From NCBI GenBank assembly GCA_045617725.1, contig JAZLJD010000045.1, positions 1 to 64,000 of the forward strand: a stretch of DNA of 64,000 nucleotides. The letters run 5' to 3'. Under the pieces are notes generated by a model. The model did no database searches, had not been told where the DNA came from, and saw nothing but the letters and a program-made list of their open reading frames with translations. The stretch comes from JAZLJD01 sp045617725. Its GTDB lineage: Bacteria; Bacillota; Clostridia; Lachnospirales; Lachnospiraceae. Below are positions 33,546-42,025 of this stretch, piece by piece; the first letter of the stretch is position 1, and every line of letters starts with the position of its first letter. The translations under genes and the position numbers were made by a program.

Positions 33546-33575
33546 TCGTTATAACGGTTGAAAGAAATATAACGA
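33546..33575 (+). promoter_or_regulatory. 8-base dyad around the leuB -35 box
   Basis: TCGTTATA (33546-33553) and TATAACGA (33568-33575) are perfect inverted repeats whose centre lies in the -35 hexamer (33558-33563) of the leuB promoter. Placement suits a repressor site, but no regulator is identified. Confidence 0.45.
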
Positions 33576-33586
33576 GATGTTATAAT
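33558..33586 (+). promoter_or_regulatory. Promoter of leuB-ilvD-ilvB
   Basis: TTGAAA (33558-33563) and TATAAT (33581-33586) are separated by 17 bases, 32 bases before leuB. Confidence 0.75.
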
Positions 33587-33618
33587 CATAAAAATTATAC
33601 AATATATAGGAGATTGTC

Positions 33619-34704
33619 ATGAAGATAAATTTGGTATGTATTCCCGGTGACGGAATCGGTCCTGAAATTGTGGCACAGGCCAAGAAGGTATTGGATAAGG
33701 TAGCTTTGGTCTATGGCCATGAGATTTCATATGAAGATGTTTTGATGGGTGGAGCTTCCATTGATGTTTACGGAGTCCCTTTAACGGATGAAACCATCGA
33801 GAAAGCTAAGAACGCAGATGCAGTCCTGATGGGTTCAATCGGAGGCAATACATCCACTTCCCCCTGGTATAAACTTGAGCCGTCAAAGCGCCCGGAGGCA
33901 GGCCTTCTTAAAATTCGAAAGGCACTTGGTCTTTTTGCCAATTTACGTCCTGCCGTGTTATACGAAGAGCTTGCAGATGCATGTCCGCTTAAAAAGGAGA
34001 CGGCAGACAAGGGTTTTGATATGCTGATCATGCGTGAACTTACAGGCGGTCTTTACTTTGGCGAAAGACGAACCGAGGAGATTAACGGAGAACTGACAGC
34101 AATCGATACACTTACTTATTCAGAAAAAGAGATAAGAAGAATTGCCATTAAGGCATTTGATATTGCCAGAAAGAGAAATAAGAAAGTAATTAGCGTGGAT
34201 AAGGCAAATGTACTTGATTCTTCCAGATTATGGCGTAAAGTAGTCAATGAGGTTGCAAAAGATTACGAGGATGTTACCCTTGAACATATGCTGGTTGACA
34301 ATTGTGCAATGCAGCTTGTAAAAGACCCTACGCAGTTTGATGTTATTTTGACTGAGAATATGTTCGGTGACATTTTATCCGATGAAGCAAGTATGGTTAC
34401 CGGCTCTATCGGTATGCTGGCCAGTGCATCCTTAAACGAAACCAAATTCGGACTTTATGAGCCCAGCCACGGAAGCGCACCGGATATCGCAGGTATGGAT
34501 ATTGCCAATCCAATCGCAACGATTCTTTCGGCGTCCATGCTTCTTAAATATTCATTTGATCTGGATAAAGAAGCCAAGGCAATTGAAGATGCCGTTCATA
34601 CCGTACTCAGAAACGGTTACAGGACACAGGACATTATGTCCGACGGCATGAACAAAGTCGGCTGTACCGAAATGGGAGATTTAATAGCAAACGCTATTCA
34701 GTAA
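33619..34704 (+). CDS. leuB: 3-isopropylmalate dehydrogenase
   Basis: A 361-residue NAD-dependent decarboxylating dehydrogenase of leucine synthesis, converting 3-isopropylmalate to 2-oxoisocaproate. It has IPGDGIGPEIV, the substrate-binding ELTGGLYFGERR, the conserved KANVLDSSRLWR, and GSAPDIAGMDIANP near the C-terminus. Length is normal. ilvD starts 30 bases later. The other leucine genes leuA, leuC and leuD are not in the window. Confidence 0.96.
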   Translation: MKINLVCIPGDGIGPEIVAQAKKVLDKVALVYGHEISYEDVLMGGASIDVYGVPLTDETIEKAKNADAVLMGSIGGNTSTSPWYKLEPSKRPEAGLLKIRKALGLFANLRPAVLYEELADACPLKKETADKGFDMLIMRELTGGLYFGERRTEEINGELTAIDTLTYSEKEIRRIAIKAFDIARKRNKKVISVDKANVLDSSRLWRKVVNEVAKDYEDVTLEHMLVDNCAMQLVKDPTQFDVILTENMFGDILSDEASMVTGSIGMLASASLNETKFGLYEPSHGSAPDIAGMDIANPIATILSASMLLKYSFDLDKEAKAIEDAVHTVLRNGYRTQDIMSDGMNKVGCTEMGDLIANAIQ

Positions 34705-34734
34705 ATAAACTATACAGAAAGCATGGTGATCAGA

Positions 34735-36399
34735 ATGAGAAGTGACAGTGTTAAGACAGGAGTTTCACAGGCACCCCACAGAAGCTTATTTAATGCTCTG
34801 GGTTATACGGAGGAAGAAAGAAACAGACCGTTAATCGGTATTGTATGCTCTTATAATGAAATCGTACCAGGACATATGAACCTTGACAAGATTGCAGAGG
34901 CCGTAAAGATGGGCGTTGCAATGGCAGGCGGTACTCCGGTTATGTTCCCCGCCATTGCAGTTTGCGACGGCATTGCAATGGGTCATATCGGAATGAAGTA
35001 CTCTTTGGTAACTCGTGATTTGATTTGCGATTCTACGGAATGTATGGCTATGGCACATGGCTTTGACGGTCTTGTAATGATTCCGAACTGCGACAAGAAC
35101 GTTCCCGGCCTTCTTATGGCTGCTGCCCGTGTCAATATCCCTACGATTTTTGTCTCCGGCGGTCCTATGCTTGCAGGCCATGTGAAGGGCCAAAAACGAA
35201 GCCTTTCCTCCATGTTTGAAGCAGTAGGCTCGGTTGCAGCCGGCAAAATGACCATGGAAGATTTAAAGGAATTCGAGGAGAATGTATGTCCTACCTGCGG
35301 TTCCTGCTCCGGTATGTATACTGCCAATTCCATGAACTGCTTAACGGAAGCACTCGGTATGGGACTTAGAGGCAACGGAACCATTCCTGCGGTATATTCC
35401 GAAAGATTACGCCTTGCCAAGCATGCAGGTATGCAGATTATGGAACTCGTTGAGAAGAATATTTGCCCTCGTGACATTATGACCGAGGATGCATTCTATA
35501 ATGCACTAAAGATTGATATGGCACTCGGCTGTTCCACGAACTCCATGCTTCATTTACCTGCGATTGCGCATGAAGCCGGTGTTGAAATCAACTTGGATCT
35601 TGCCAATGAATTTTCTAAGATTACACCGAATCTTTGCCATTTGGCTCCTGCCGGTCCTACTTATATGGAGGACCTTAATGAAGCAGGCGGTGTATATGCG
35701 GTTATGAAAGAACTCAGCAAAAAGAACCTGCTTAAACTCGATGTTATGACAGTAACCGGCAAGACCATGGGAGAGAACATTGAGAATGCCGTAAACAAAA
35801 ACACAGAAGTTATTCGTGATATTGATAATCCTTATATGGCTCAGGGCGGTATTGCCGTACTTAAGGGCAATCTTGCACCGGAAGGTTCTGTAGTTAAGCA
35901 GAGTGCTGTTGTACCTGAAATGATGGTACATGAAGGCCCTGCAAGAGTCTTCGACTGTGAGGAAGATGCGATTAAGGCTATTACAGGTGGCAAGATTGTG
36001 GAAGGTGATGTAGTCGTAATTCGTTATGAGGGACCGAAGGGTGGCCCCGGAATGCGAGAGATGTTGAATCCTACCTCAGCAATCGCCGGAATGGGTCTTG
36101 GCTCAACGGTAGCACTTATTACAGACGGACGCTTTTCCGGTGCCTCCAGAGGAGCCTCCATTGGACATGTTTGCCCCGAAGCAGCTCAGGGCGGCCCGAT
36201 TGCTTTGGTCGAAGAAGGAGATCGTATTTTAGTGGATATCCCGAATCACACATTGTCACTTTTGGTTGATGATGCGACTCTGGCTCAAAGAAAAGCTGAT
36301 TGGAAGCCTCGTCAGCCCAAGGTTACAACCGGCTATCTCGCAAGATATGAGAAGCTTGTACAGGGTGCAAACAGAGGCGCGATTCTTGAAGTTAAATAA
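34735..36399 (+). CDS. ilvD: Dihydroxy-acid dehydratase
   Basis: A 554-residue Fe-S dehydratase making 2-oxoacids for valine, isoleucine and leucine. Cluster cysteines lie in IPNCDKNVPG and CPTCGSCSGMYTANSM; GRFSGASRGASIGHVCPEAA closes the fold. ATG 34735 (MRSDSVKTG) is preferred over ATG 34723 because GGTGAT lies just upstream and the sequence begins as in homologues. Confidence 0.96.
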   Translation: MRSDSVKTGVSQAPHRSLFNALGYTEEERNRPLIGIVCSYNEIVPGHMNLDKIAEAVKMGVAMAGGTPVMFPAIAVCDGIAMGHIGMKYSLVTRDLICDSTECMAMAHGFDGLVMIPNCDKNVPGLLMAAARVNIPTIFVSGGPMLAGHVKGQKRSLSSMFEAVGSVAAGKMTMEDLKEFEENVCPTCGSCSGMYTANSMNCLTEALGMGLRGNGTIPAVYSERLRLAKHAGMQIMELVEKNICPRDIMTEDAFYNALKIDMALGCSTNSMLHLPAIAHEAGVEINLDLANEFSKITPNLCHLAPAGPTYMEDLNEAGGVYAVMKELSKKNLLKLDVMTVTGKTMGENIENAVNKNTEVIRDIDNPYMAQGGIAVLKGNLAPEGSVVKQSAVVPEMMVHEGPARVFDCEEDAIKAITGGKIVEGDVVVIRYEGPKGGPGMREMLNPTSAIAGMGLGSTVALITDGRFSGASRGASIGHVCPEAAQGGPIALVEEGDRILVDIPNHTLSLLVDDATLAQRKADWKPRQPKVTTGYLARYEKLVQGANRGAILEVK

Positions 36400-36416
36400 T
36401 TTTTTGGAGAATAGAT

Positions 36417-38099
36417 ATGTTACTGAACGGATCACAGATTATCATAGAATGTTTAAAAGAGCAGGGAGTTGACACCGTATTCGGTTATCCCGGAGGAACC
36501 ATCCTAAATTTGTACGATGAATTATATAAGAACCAGGATTCCATCCGCCATGTGCTTACGAGTCACGAGCAGGGTGCAGCTCATGCTGCCGACGGTTATG
36601 CAAGATCAACGGGCAAGGTCGGAGTCTGCATGGCAACGAGCGGACCGGGTGCCACAAATCTTGTTACCGGTATAGCTACCGCATATATGGACAGCATCCC
36701 GATGGTTGCAATCACGGCCAATGTAGTTCTTCCTCTTCTTGGTAAGGATACTTTCCAGGAAGTTGATATCGCAGGTGTTACCATGCCCATAACAAAGCAT
36801 GGCTATATTGTAAAGGATGTCAAGGAACTTGCTTCCACCATTCGTAAGGCCTTCTATATCGCAAAGAGCGGTCGTCCCGGCCCTGTGCTTGTCGATGTTA
36901 CCAAGGATGTAACCGCTGCCAAGTGTGAATTTAAACCGGAAGAACCCAAGAAGATTGAAACGGTCAGCAAGTATACGGATGAAGATATAAAGGCGATTGT
37001 TGACCTTATCAGTAAGTCCAAAAAGCCCTATATTTACATCGGTGGCGGTGTAATTTTAAGCGGTGCAAGTAAAGAAGTGAAGGAATTCGCCCGTCTTGCA
37101 GATGCTCCTGTGTGCGATACTCTGATGGGTAAGGGCGGCTTTGATGCTTATGACGACAAGTACACAGGCATGATCGGTATGCACGGTACAAAGACTTCAA
37201 ACCTCGGAGTTTCGGACTGCGATCTTCTGATTGCTTTAGGCGCCAGATTCTCTGACCGTGTTACCGGTAATACCAAAAAGTTTGCTTCCAAGGCCAAGGT
37301 CATTCATATTGACGTGGATGCTGCCGAGATTAACAAGAATGTTCATTGCACCTTATCGGCTGTCGGCGATTTGAAGGAAGTACTTGGTAAGATAAATGCT
37401 TTATTAACGCAGCAGAATCATGCCGAATGGCTTGAGCATATTCGTGAACTAAAGGAGCAGTTCCCGCTTCGCGTTGCCAAAGACAAACTGACCTGCCCGT
37501 ATGTAATCGAAAGACTCGATGCATTAACGGAAGGAAAAGCCATTGTTTCAACCGATGTGGGCCAGCATCAGATGTGGACCGCACAATACTATAAGTTTAC
37601 AAATCCCCGTACTTTCTTAACCAGCGGCGGACTTGGAACCATGGGATACGGACTCGGTGCATGTATCGGTGCGAAAGTTGGCAATCCCGACTGCATTTGT
37701 GTTAATATAGCTGGGGATGGCTGCTTCAGAATGAATATTCAGGAACTTGCAACCGCATCCAGATACAATATTCCGATTATTGAGATTGTAATCAATAATC
37801 ATGTGCTCGGAATGGTGCGTCAGTGGCAGACTTTATTCTACGATCACAGATATTCACAAACAGTACTTGAAGATAAAGTAGATTTTGTTAAAATAGCAGA
37901 AGGGTTTGGTTGCAATGCAATCCGTGTCACGAAATGTGATGAAGTGGATGCGGCAATCAAAAATGCACTGAATTATGACGGACCTACCGTAATTGAAGTC
38001 GTAATCGATCATGATGAAAGTGTATTCCCGATGGTTCCTGCAGGTGCAGCTATTTCCGATGCATTTGATGAAGAAGATCTGAAAAAGAAAAACAATTAA
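36417..38099 (+). CDS. ilvB: Acetolactate synthase large subunit
   Basis: A 560-residue ThDP- and FAD-dependent enzyme forming acetolactate and acetohydroxybutyrate. The catalytic Glu is in LTSHEQGAAHAADGYAR and the ThDP-Mg motif is GDGCFRMNIQELATASRYNIP. The central domain and C-terminal DHDESVFPMVPAG segment match biosynthetic AHAS. No ilvN regulatory subunit follows; an L,D-transpeptidase starts 9 bases later. Confidence 0.95.
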   Translation: MLLNGSQIIIECLKEQGVDTVFGYPGGTILNLYDELYKNQDSIRHVLTSHEQGAAHAADGYARSTGKVGVCMATSGPGATNLVTGIATAYMDSIPMVAITANVVLPLLGKDTFQEVDIAGVTMPITKHGYIVKDVKELASTIRKAFYIAKSGRPGPVLVDVTKDVTAAKCEFKPEEPKKIETVSKYTDEDIKAIVDLISKSKKPYIYIGGGVILSGASKEVKEFARLADAPVCDTLMGKGGFDAYDDKYTGMIGMHGTKTSNLGVSDCDLLIALGARFSDRVTGNTKKFASKAKVIHIDVDAAEINKNVHCTLSAVGDLKEVLGKINALLTQQNHAEWLEHIRELKEQFPLRVAKDKLTCPYVIERLDALTEGKAIVSTDVGQHQMWTAQYYKFTNPRTFLTSGGLGTMGYGLGACIGAKVGNPDCICVNIAGDGCFRMNIQELATASRYNIPIIEIVINNHVLGMVRQWQTLFYDHRYSQTVLEDKVDFVKIAEGFGCNAIRVTKCDEVDAAIKNALNYDGPTVIEVVIDHDESVFPMVPAGAAISDAFDEEDLKKKNN

Positions 38100-38108
38100 G
38101 GGTACTCT

Positions 38109-39494
38109 ATGAAGAAAAAAAGTGTAGTAATTCTATTATGTATTGTATATCTGGCGGCAGTTTATTTTTTGCTTGCCTTCTACTATAAAAACAGAATTGC
38201 TGCAGGTACCTTCGTAAATGATGTCTATATCGGCGGTATGACGCTCGAACAGGCCAATGAAGCCTTAGTCGATCATTATAACGGCTTCACTTTTGAGATA
38301 ACGAAAGCGGATGGTGAGGTATATTCTTTCACCTCAGACGATATAGATGCAAAAGCGTATTACGGACAGGGAATGCAAAGCTACTTAAACAGTACCGGCT
38401 TAGTCTGGCCCGTTGATCTGTTTAAGAAGAAGCCACATCCCGTCAGTCCGGAAATCAGTTTCAATTCCGAACTTGTAAGTCAGAAGATTCAGGAACTGTT
38501 CCAAGACGAATTCAGCATACCGGCGGAAGTTACGCTTTCGAACACGGAGGAGGGCTATGTCCTTACCGACGGAAAACGGAACCGCCTTGATTACTATATG
38601 ATTTTGGAGCAGGTTTGCAAGCAGCTTAAGGACGGAGTCTATAAGCTTGACTTAGCAAGTGAAACAGGACAGAAGCTATTTACGAACCAGGATTATTCTT
38701 TGGCAGAAGTGGGATATATGAACTGCTTCTATATGCTGGAGAAATATAAGGATTACCGTCAGGTCATTTATTTCGGTGATGATTGCGAGATAATCGATTA
38801 TAAAATGCTTGGAGATCTTTCCGTAAAGGATGCGGACGGACTTCCCACCTTTGACCGGCAGGAGAAGATCTGCCTTGATAAAGCCAAGGTCAGAGAGTAT
38901 GCGGAGCAGCTCGTTTCCAAATATTCGACCCTTGATTCGCATCGCGTGTTCAAAGCACAGAATGGCAATACGATTGAGCTTTTGCCCGGCAATTATGGAA
39001 ATGTAGTGAATGCGGAAGCATTAAAAGAATTCATAACCGACAATATCGGCAAGACGGATGCTATGGAATATGTGGCCGAATACACATCCTCATTCATCAA
39101 AGGACTTAATGATATCGGTCCCGACTATGTGGAAGTCAGCATTCCTGACCAGCATCTTTACCTTATTAAGAACAATGAATGTGTTTTGGATACGGATATT
39201 GTGTCCGGTGATATGAACTTAAACAAAGACACGATAGAAGGCGTTTATTACATTTCTGAGAAAGCCCAAAATGTTACCTTAAAGGGCAACGGTTATTCTT
39301 CACATGTGGATTACTGGATGCCCATATTTGGCAGTTACGGCATACATGATGCCTCCTGGCGCGATACGTTCGGCGGCGACGAATACTTAGAGAACGGTTC
39401 ACACGGTTGCATAAATGTACCTTCGGATGTTATGGGCGAGATTTTTGATGCCTGCTATGTGAACATGCCGGTAATTATTTATAACGAAATCTGA
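38109..39494 (+). CDS. L,D-transpeptidase (YkuD) with PG-binding domain
   Basis: A 461-residue membrane-anchored wall cross-linking enzyme. One N-terminal helix (about 5-26) is followed by peptidoglycan-binding-like domains (GTFVNDVYIGGMTLEQANEAL begins the first) and the YkuD domain (about 335-461). The catalytic cysteine is C434 in GSHGCINVPSDVM, with YGIHDASW supplying the histidine. It makes 3-3 cross-links or attaches proteins. GGGTA is a weak ribosome-binding site, so coupling to ilvB is likely. Confidence 0.92.
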   Translation: MKKKSVVILLCIVYLAAVYFLLAFYYKNRIAAGTFVNDVYIGGMTLEQANEALVDHYNGFTFEITKADGEVYSFTSDDIDAKAYYGQGMQSYLNSTGLVWPVDLFKKKPHPVSPEISFNSELVSQKIQELFQDEFSIPAEVTLSNTEEGYVLTDGKRNRLDYYMILEQVCKQLKDGVYKLDLASETGQKLFTNQDYSLAEVGYMNCFYMLEKYKDYRQVIYFGDDCEIIDYKMLGDLSVKDADGLPTFDRQEKICLDKAKVREYAEQLVSKYSTLDSHRVFKAQNGNTIELLPGNYGNVVNAEALKEFITDNIGKTDAMEYVAEYTSSFIKGLNDIGPDYVEVSIPDQHLYLIKNNECVLDTDIVSGDMNLNKDTIEGVYYISEKAQNVTLKGNGYSSHVDYWMPIFGSYGIHDASWRDTFGGDEYLENGSHGCINVPSDVMGEIFDACYVNMPVIIYNEI

Positions 39495-39521
39495 TATTTT
39501 CGCCAAAAACCATATTTATTA

Positions 39522-39550
39522 TTGACGAACTATATTCCAGATAATACAAT
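39522..39550 (+). promoter_or_regulatory. Promoter of serC-serA
   Basis: TTGACG (39522-39527) and TACAAT (39545-39550) are separated by 17 bases, 35 bases before serC. Confidence 0.75.
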
Positions 39551-39585
39551 GCATTTTAATAATTTAAATTAGGAGGAGAAGTAAA

Positions 39586-40668
39586 ATGTCCAGAGTATTT
39601 AATTTTTCAGCAGGACCGGCTATGATGCCTTTACCTGTATTGGAAGAAATCCAGGCCGAACTTCTTGATTATAAGGGAAGTGGCATGTCCGTTATGGAGA
39701 TGTCACATCGATCTAAAGTTTATCAGCAGATCATTGACGAAGCAGAAGCTGACCTTAGAAAATTGATGGGGATTCCTGATAATTACAAGGTTCTGTTTAT
39801 CCAGGGCGGTGCAACACTTCAGTTCTCTATGATTCCTATGAATCTTTGCAAGAATGGTGTTTTTGATTATATCGTTACCGGTGCATGGTCCAAGAAAGCA
39901 GCTACGGAAGCCAAGAAATTCGGCAAAGTAAACGTAATTGCTACTTCCGAGGACAAAAACTACAGCTATATTCCGGATTGCTCCGATCTTCCGATTGATG
40001 ATGATGCGGATTATGTATACATTTGTGAGAATGAGACCATTCATGGTACTACTTACCAGAAGCTTCCCAACACAAAAGGCAAGATTTTGGTAGCAGATCA
40101 GTCCTCCATGTTCTTAAGCAAGCCTTGCAATGTAAGTGATTACGGTATTATCTACGGTGGTGTTCAGAAGAACATCGGTCCTGCCGGTTTGTCCATCGTT
40201 ATTATTCGCGAGGACTTAATCCGTGAGGATGTTAAGGCTGATGTCCCCGTATATTTACGTTATGATACCCATGCATCCAACGGTTCCATGTACAACACAC
40301 CGAACTGCTGGGCAATCTACGTATGTGGTAAGGTATTCAAATACCTTCTTAACTTGGGCGGCCTTGAAGCAATGAACGAAATCAACAAAAAGAAAGCAGC
40401 AATTCTTTATGATTTTCTTGATTCTTCCAAGATGTTCAACGGTACCGTTCAGAAAGAGTATCGTTCCCTTATGAATGTTCCTTTTGTCACCGCAAGTGCT
40501 GAGTCTGATGCAGCTGTTGTTGCTGCAACCAAGGCTGCCGGTTTTGATAACTTAAAGGGTCATAAGAGTGTTGGTGGACTTAGAGCTTCCATATACAATG
40601 CAATGCCCATCGAAGGTGTTATTGCCCTCGTTGAATTTCTTAAAAAGTATGAAGAGGAGAACGCATAA
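39586..40668 (+). CDS. serC: Phosphoserine aminotransferase
   Basis: A 360-residue PLP enzyme converting 3-phosphohydroxypyruvate to phosphoserine. FNFSAGPAMMP at the N-terminus, IQGGATLQFSM, and the PLP lysine in GGVQKNIGPAGLSI are diagnostic. AGGAGGAG precedes the ATG. Its stop overlaps the serA start by one base (TAATG). A phosphoserine phosphatase is not found in the window. Confidence 0.97.
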   Translation: MSRVFNFSAGPAMMPLPVLEEIQAELLDYKGSGMSVMEMSHRSKVYQQIIDEAEADLRKLMGIPDNYKVLFIQGGATLQFSMIPMNLCKNGVFDYIVTGAWSKKAATEAKKFGKVNVIATSEDKNYSYIPDCSDLPIDDDADYVYICENETIHGTTYQKLPNTKGKILVADQSSMFLSKPCNVSDYGIIYGGVQKNIGPAGLSIVIIREDLIREDVKADVPVYLRYDTHASNGSMYNTPNCWAIYVCGKVFKYLLNLGGLEAMNEINKKKAAILYDFLDSSKMFNGTVQKEYRSLMNVPFVTASAESDAAVVAATKAAGFDNLKGHKSVGGLRASIYNAMPIEGVIALVEFLKKYEEENA

Positions 40669-41831
40669 TGTTTAAGTATTATTGCTTGAATCCAATCGCT
40701 GCAGTTGGTACCAACAACTTCACGATTGATTATATGAAAGTTGATGATGTGAATGAGGCAGAGGGTATTTTGGTAAGAAGTGCCGTTATGCACGATATGG
40801 AATTTTCCAACAATCTCCTTTGCGTAGCAAGAGCAGGTGCCGGAGTAAACAATATCCCTCTTGATAAGCTGGCTGAGCAGGGCGTAGTAGTATTCAATAC
40901 TCCCGGTGCCAATGCAAATGGTGTTAAGGAACTTGTTATTGCCGGTTTACTTCTTGCAAGCCGTGATGTAGTGGGCGGTATCAACTGGGTTAAAGAGAAT
41001 GCCGGTGATGAGAACATTGCCAAGACCGCTGAGAAGGAGAAAAAGAACTTCGCAGGAACCGAAATCGAAGGCAAGAAGCTTGGTATTATTGGTCTGGGTG
41101 CAATCGGTGTTAAACTTGCCAACTGTGCAAAGCATTTGGGCATGGAAGTTTACGGATACGATCCTTACATCTCCGTAGACGCAGCCTGGAGCTTAAGCCG
41201 TGATATTAAGCATGTTAAGAACATTGAAGATATCTACAGAGAATGTGATTACATTACCATTCATGTTCCTCTTATGGAGGCTACCAAGAACTACATCAAT
41301 GCAGATGCCATCAACATGATGAAAGACGGCGTTATTGTACTGAACTTTGCAAGAGATCTTCTGTGCGATGAGAAGGCAATGCTTCAGGCTATTGATGCAG
41401 GCAAGGTTAGAAAGTATGTTTCCGACTTCCCGAACAGCCTGACTGCAGGTCATAAGAACTGCATCGTAATTCCTCATCTTGGCGCATCCACCGAGGAATC
41501 CGAAGATAACTGTGCTGTAATGGCAGTTAAGGAGATGAGAGATTATCTTGAGAATGGTAATATCAAGAACTCCGTTAACTATCCGAACTGTGATTTGGGC
41601 GTTTGCGAGTCCGCAGGACGTGTTGCAATCTTCCATAAGAATATTGCCAACATGATTACACAGTTCTCCGGTATTTTCGGAAACATCGGTATCAACATTG
41701 CCAATATGGTTAACAAGAGTAAGGGCGAAGTTGCTTACACCATGATGGATACTGAGAATCCCGTAACCGAGGAATTAGTTGCTCAGCTTAAGGCAATTGA
41801 TGGCGTTTACAGAGTACGTGTTATCAAATAA
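40668..41831 (+). CDS. serA: 3-phosphoglycerate dehydrogenase with ACT domain
   Basis: A 387-residue NAD-dependent dehydrogenase catalysing the first step of serine synthesis. The Rossmann motif GLGAIGVKLAN, the catalytic acid and His in HLGASTEESEDN, and a C-terminal ACT domain (about 320-387, ANMITQFSGIFGNIGINIA) are present. The ACT domain suggests serine feedback. It is the short form, lacking the extra regulatory domain of long SerA. A terminator follows. Confidence 0.96.
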   Translation: MFKYYCLNPIAAVGTNNFTIDYMKVDDVNEAEGILVRSAVMHDMEFSNNLLCVARAGAGVNNIPLDKLAEQGVVVFNTPGANANGVKELVIAGLLLASRDVVGGINWVKENAGDENIAKTAEKEKKNFAGTEIEGKKLGIIGLGAIGVKLANCAKHLGMEVYGYDPYISVDAAWSLSRDIKHVKNIEDIYRECDYITIHVPLMEATKNYINADAINMMKDGVIVLNFARDLLCDEKAMLQAIDAGKVRKYVSDFPNSLTAGHKNCIVIPHLGASTEESEDNCAVMAVKEMRDYLENGNIKNSVNYPNCDLGVCESAGRVAIFHKNIANMITQFSGIFGNIGINIANMVNKSKGEVAYTMMDTENPVTEELVAQLKAIDGVYRVRVIK

Positions 41832-41852
41832 TAATTAATAGTACAGACTATG

Positions 41853-41884
41853 AAAGCACAACGGATTTCCGCTGTGCTTTTTTA
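41853..41884 (+). terminator. Rho-independent terminator after serA
   Basis: AAAGCACAACGG and CCGCTGTGCTTT pair with one mismatch around an ATTT loop, followed by T-rich sequence. Confidence 0.88.
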
Positions 41885-41949
41885 TTGTTAATAGAAGGAA
41901 TGAATTTGAGTAATTCGATGTATGCTTTGTACATATTCAACAATAGAAC

Positions 41950-41978
41950 TTGTAAAAGAAGGCATTCTTTGGTAAAAT
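41950..41978 (+). promoter_or_regulatory. Candidate promoter for the EF-G paralogue
   Basis: TTGTAA (41950-41955) and TAAAAT (41973-41978) are 17 bases apart, 47 bases before the ATG at 42026. Confidence 0.5.
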
Positions 41979-42025
41979 TTACCCATGAGATTTATTCTCA
42001 AATCGATTGTATCGGAGGAATAGAA

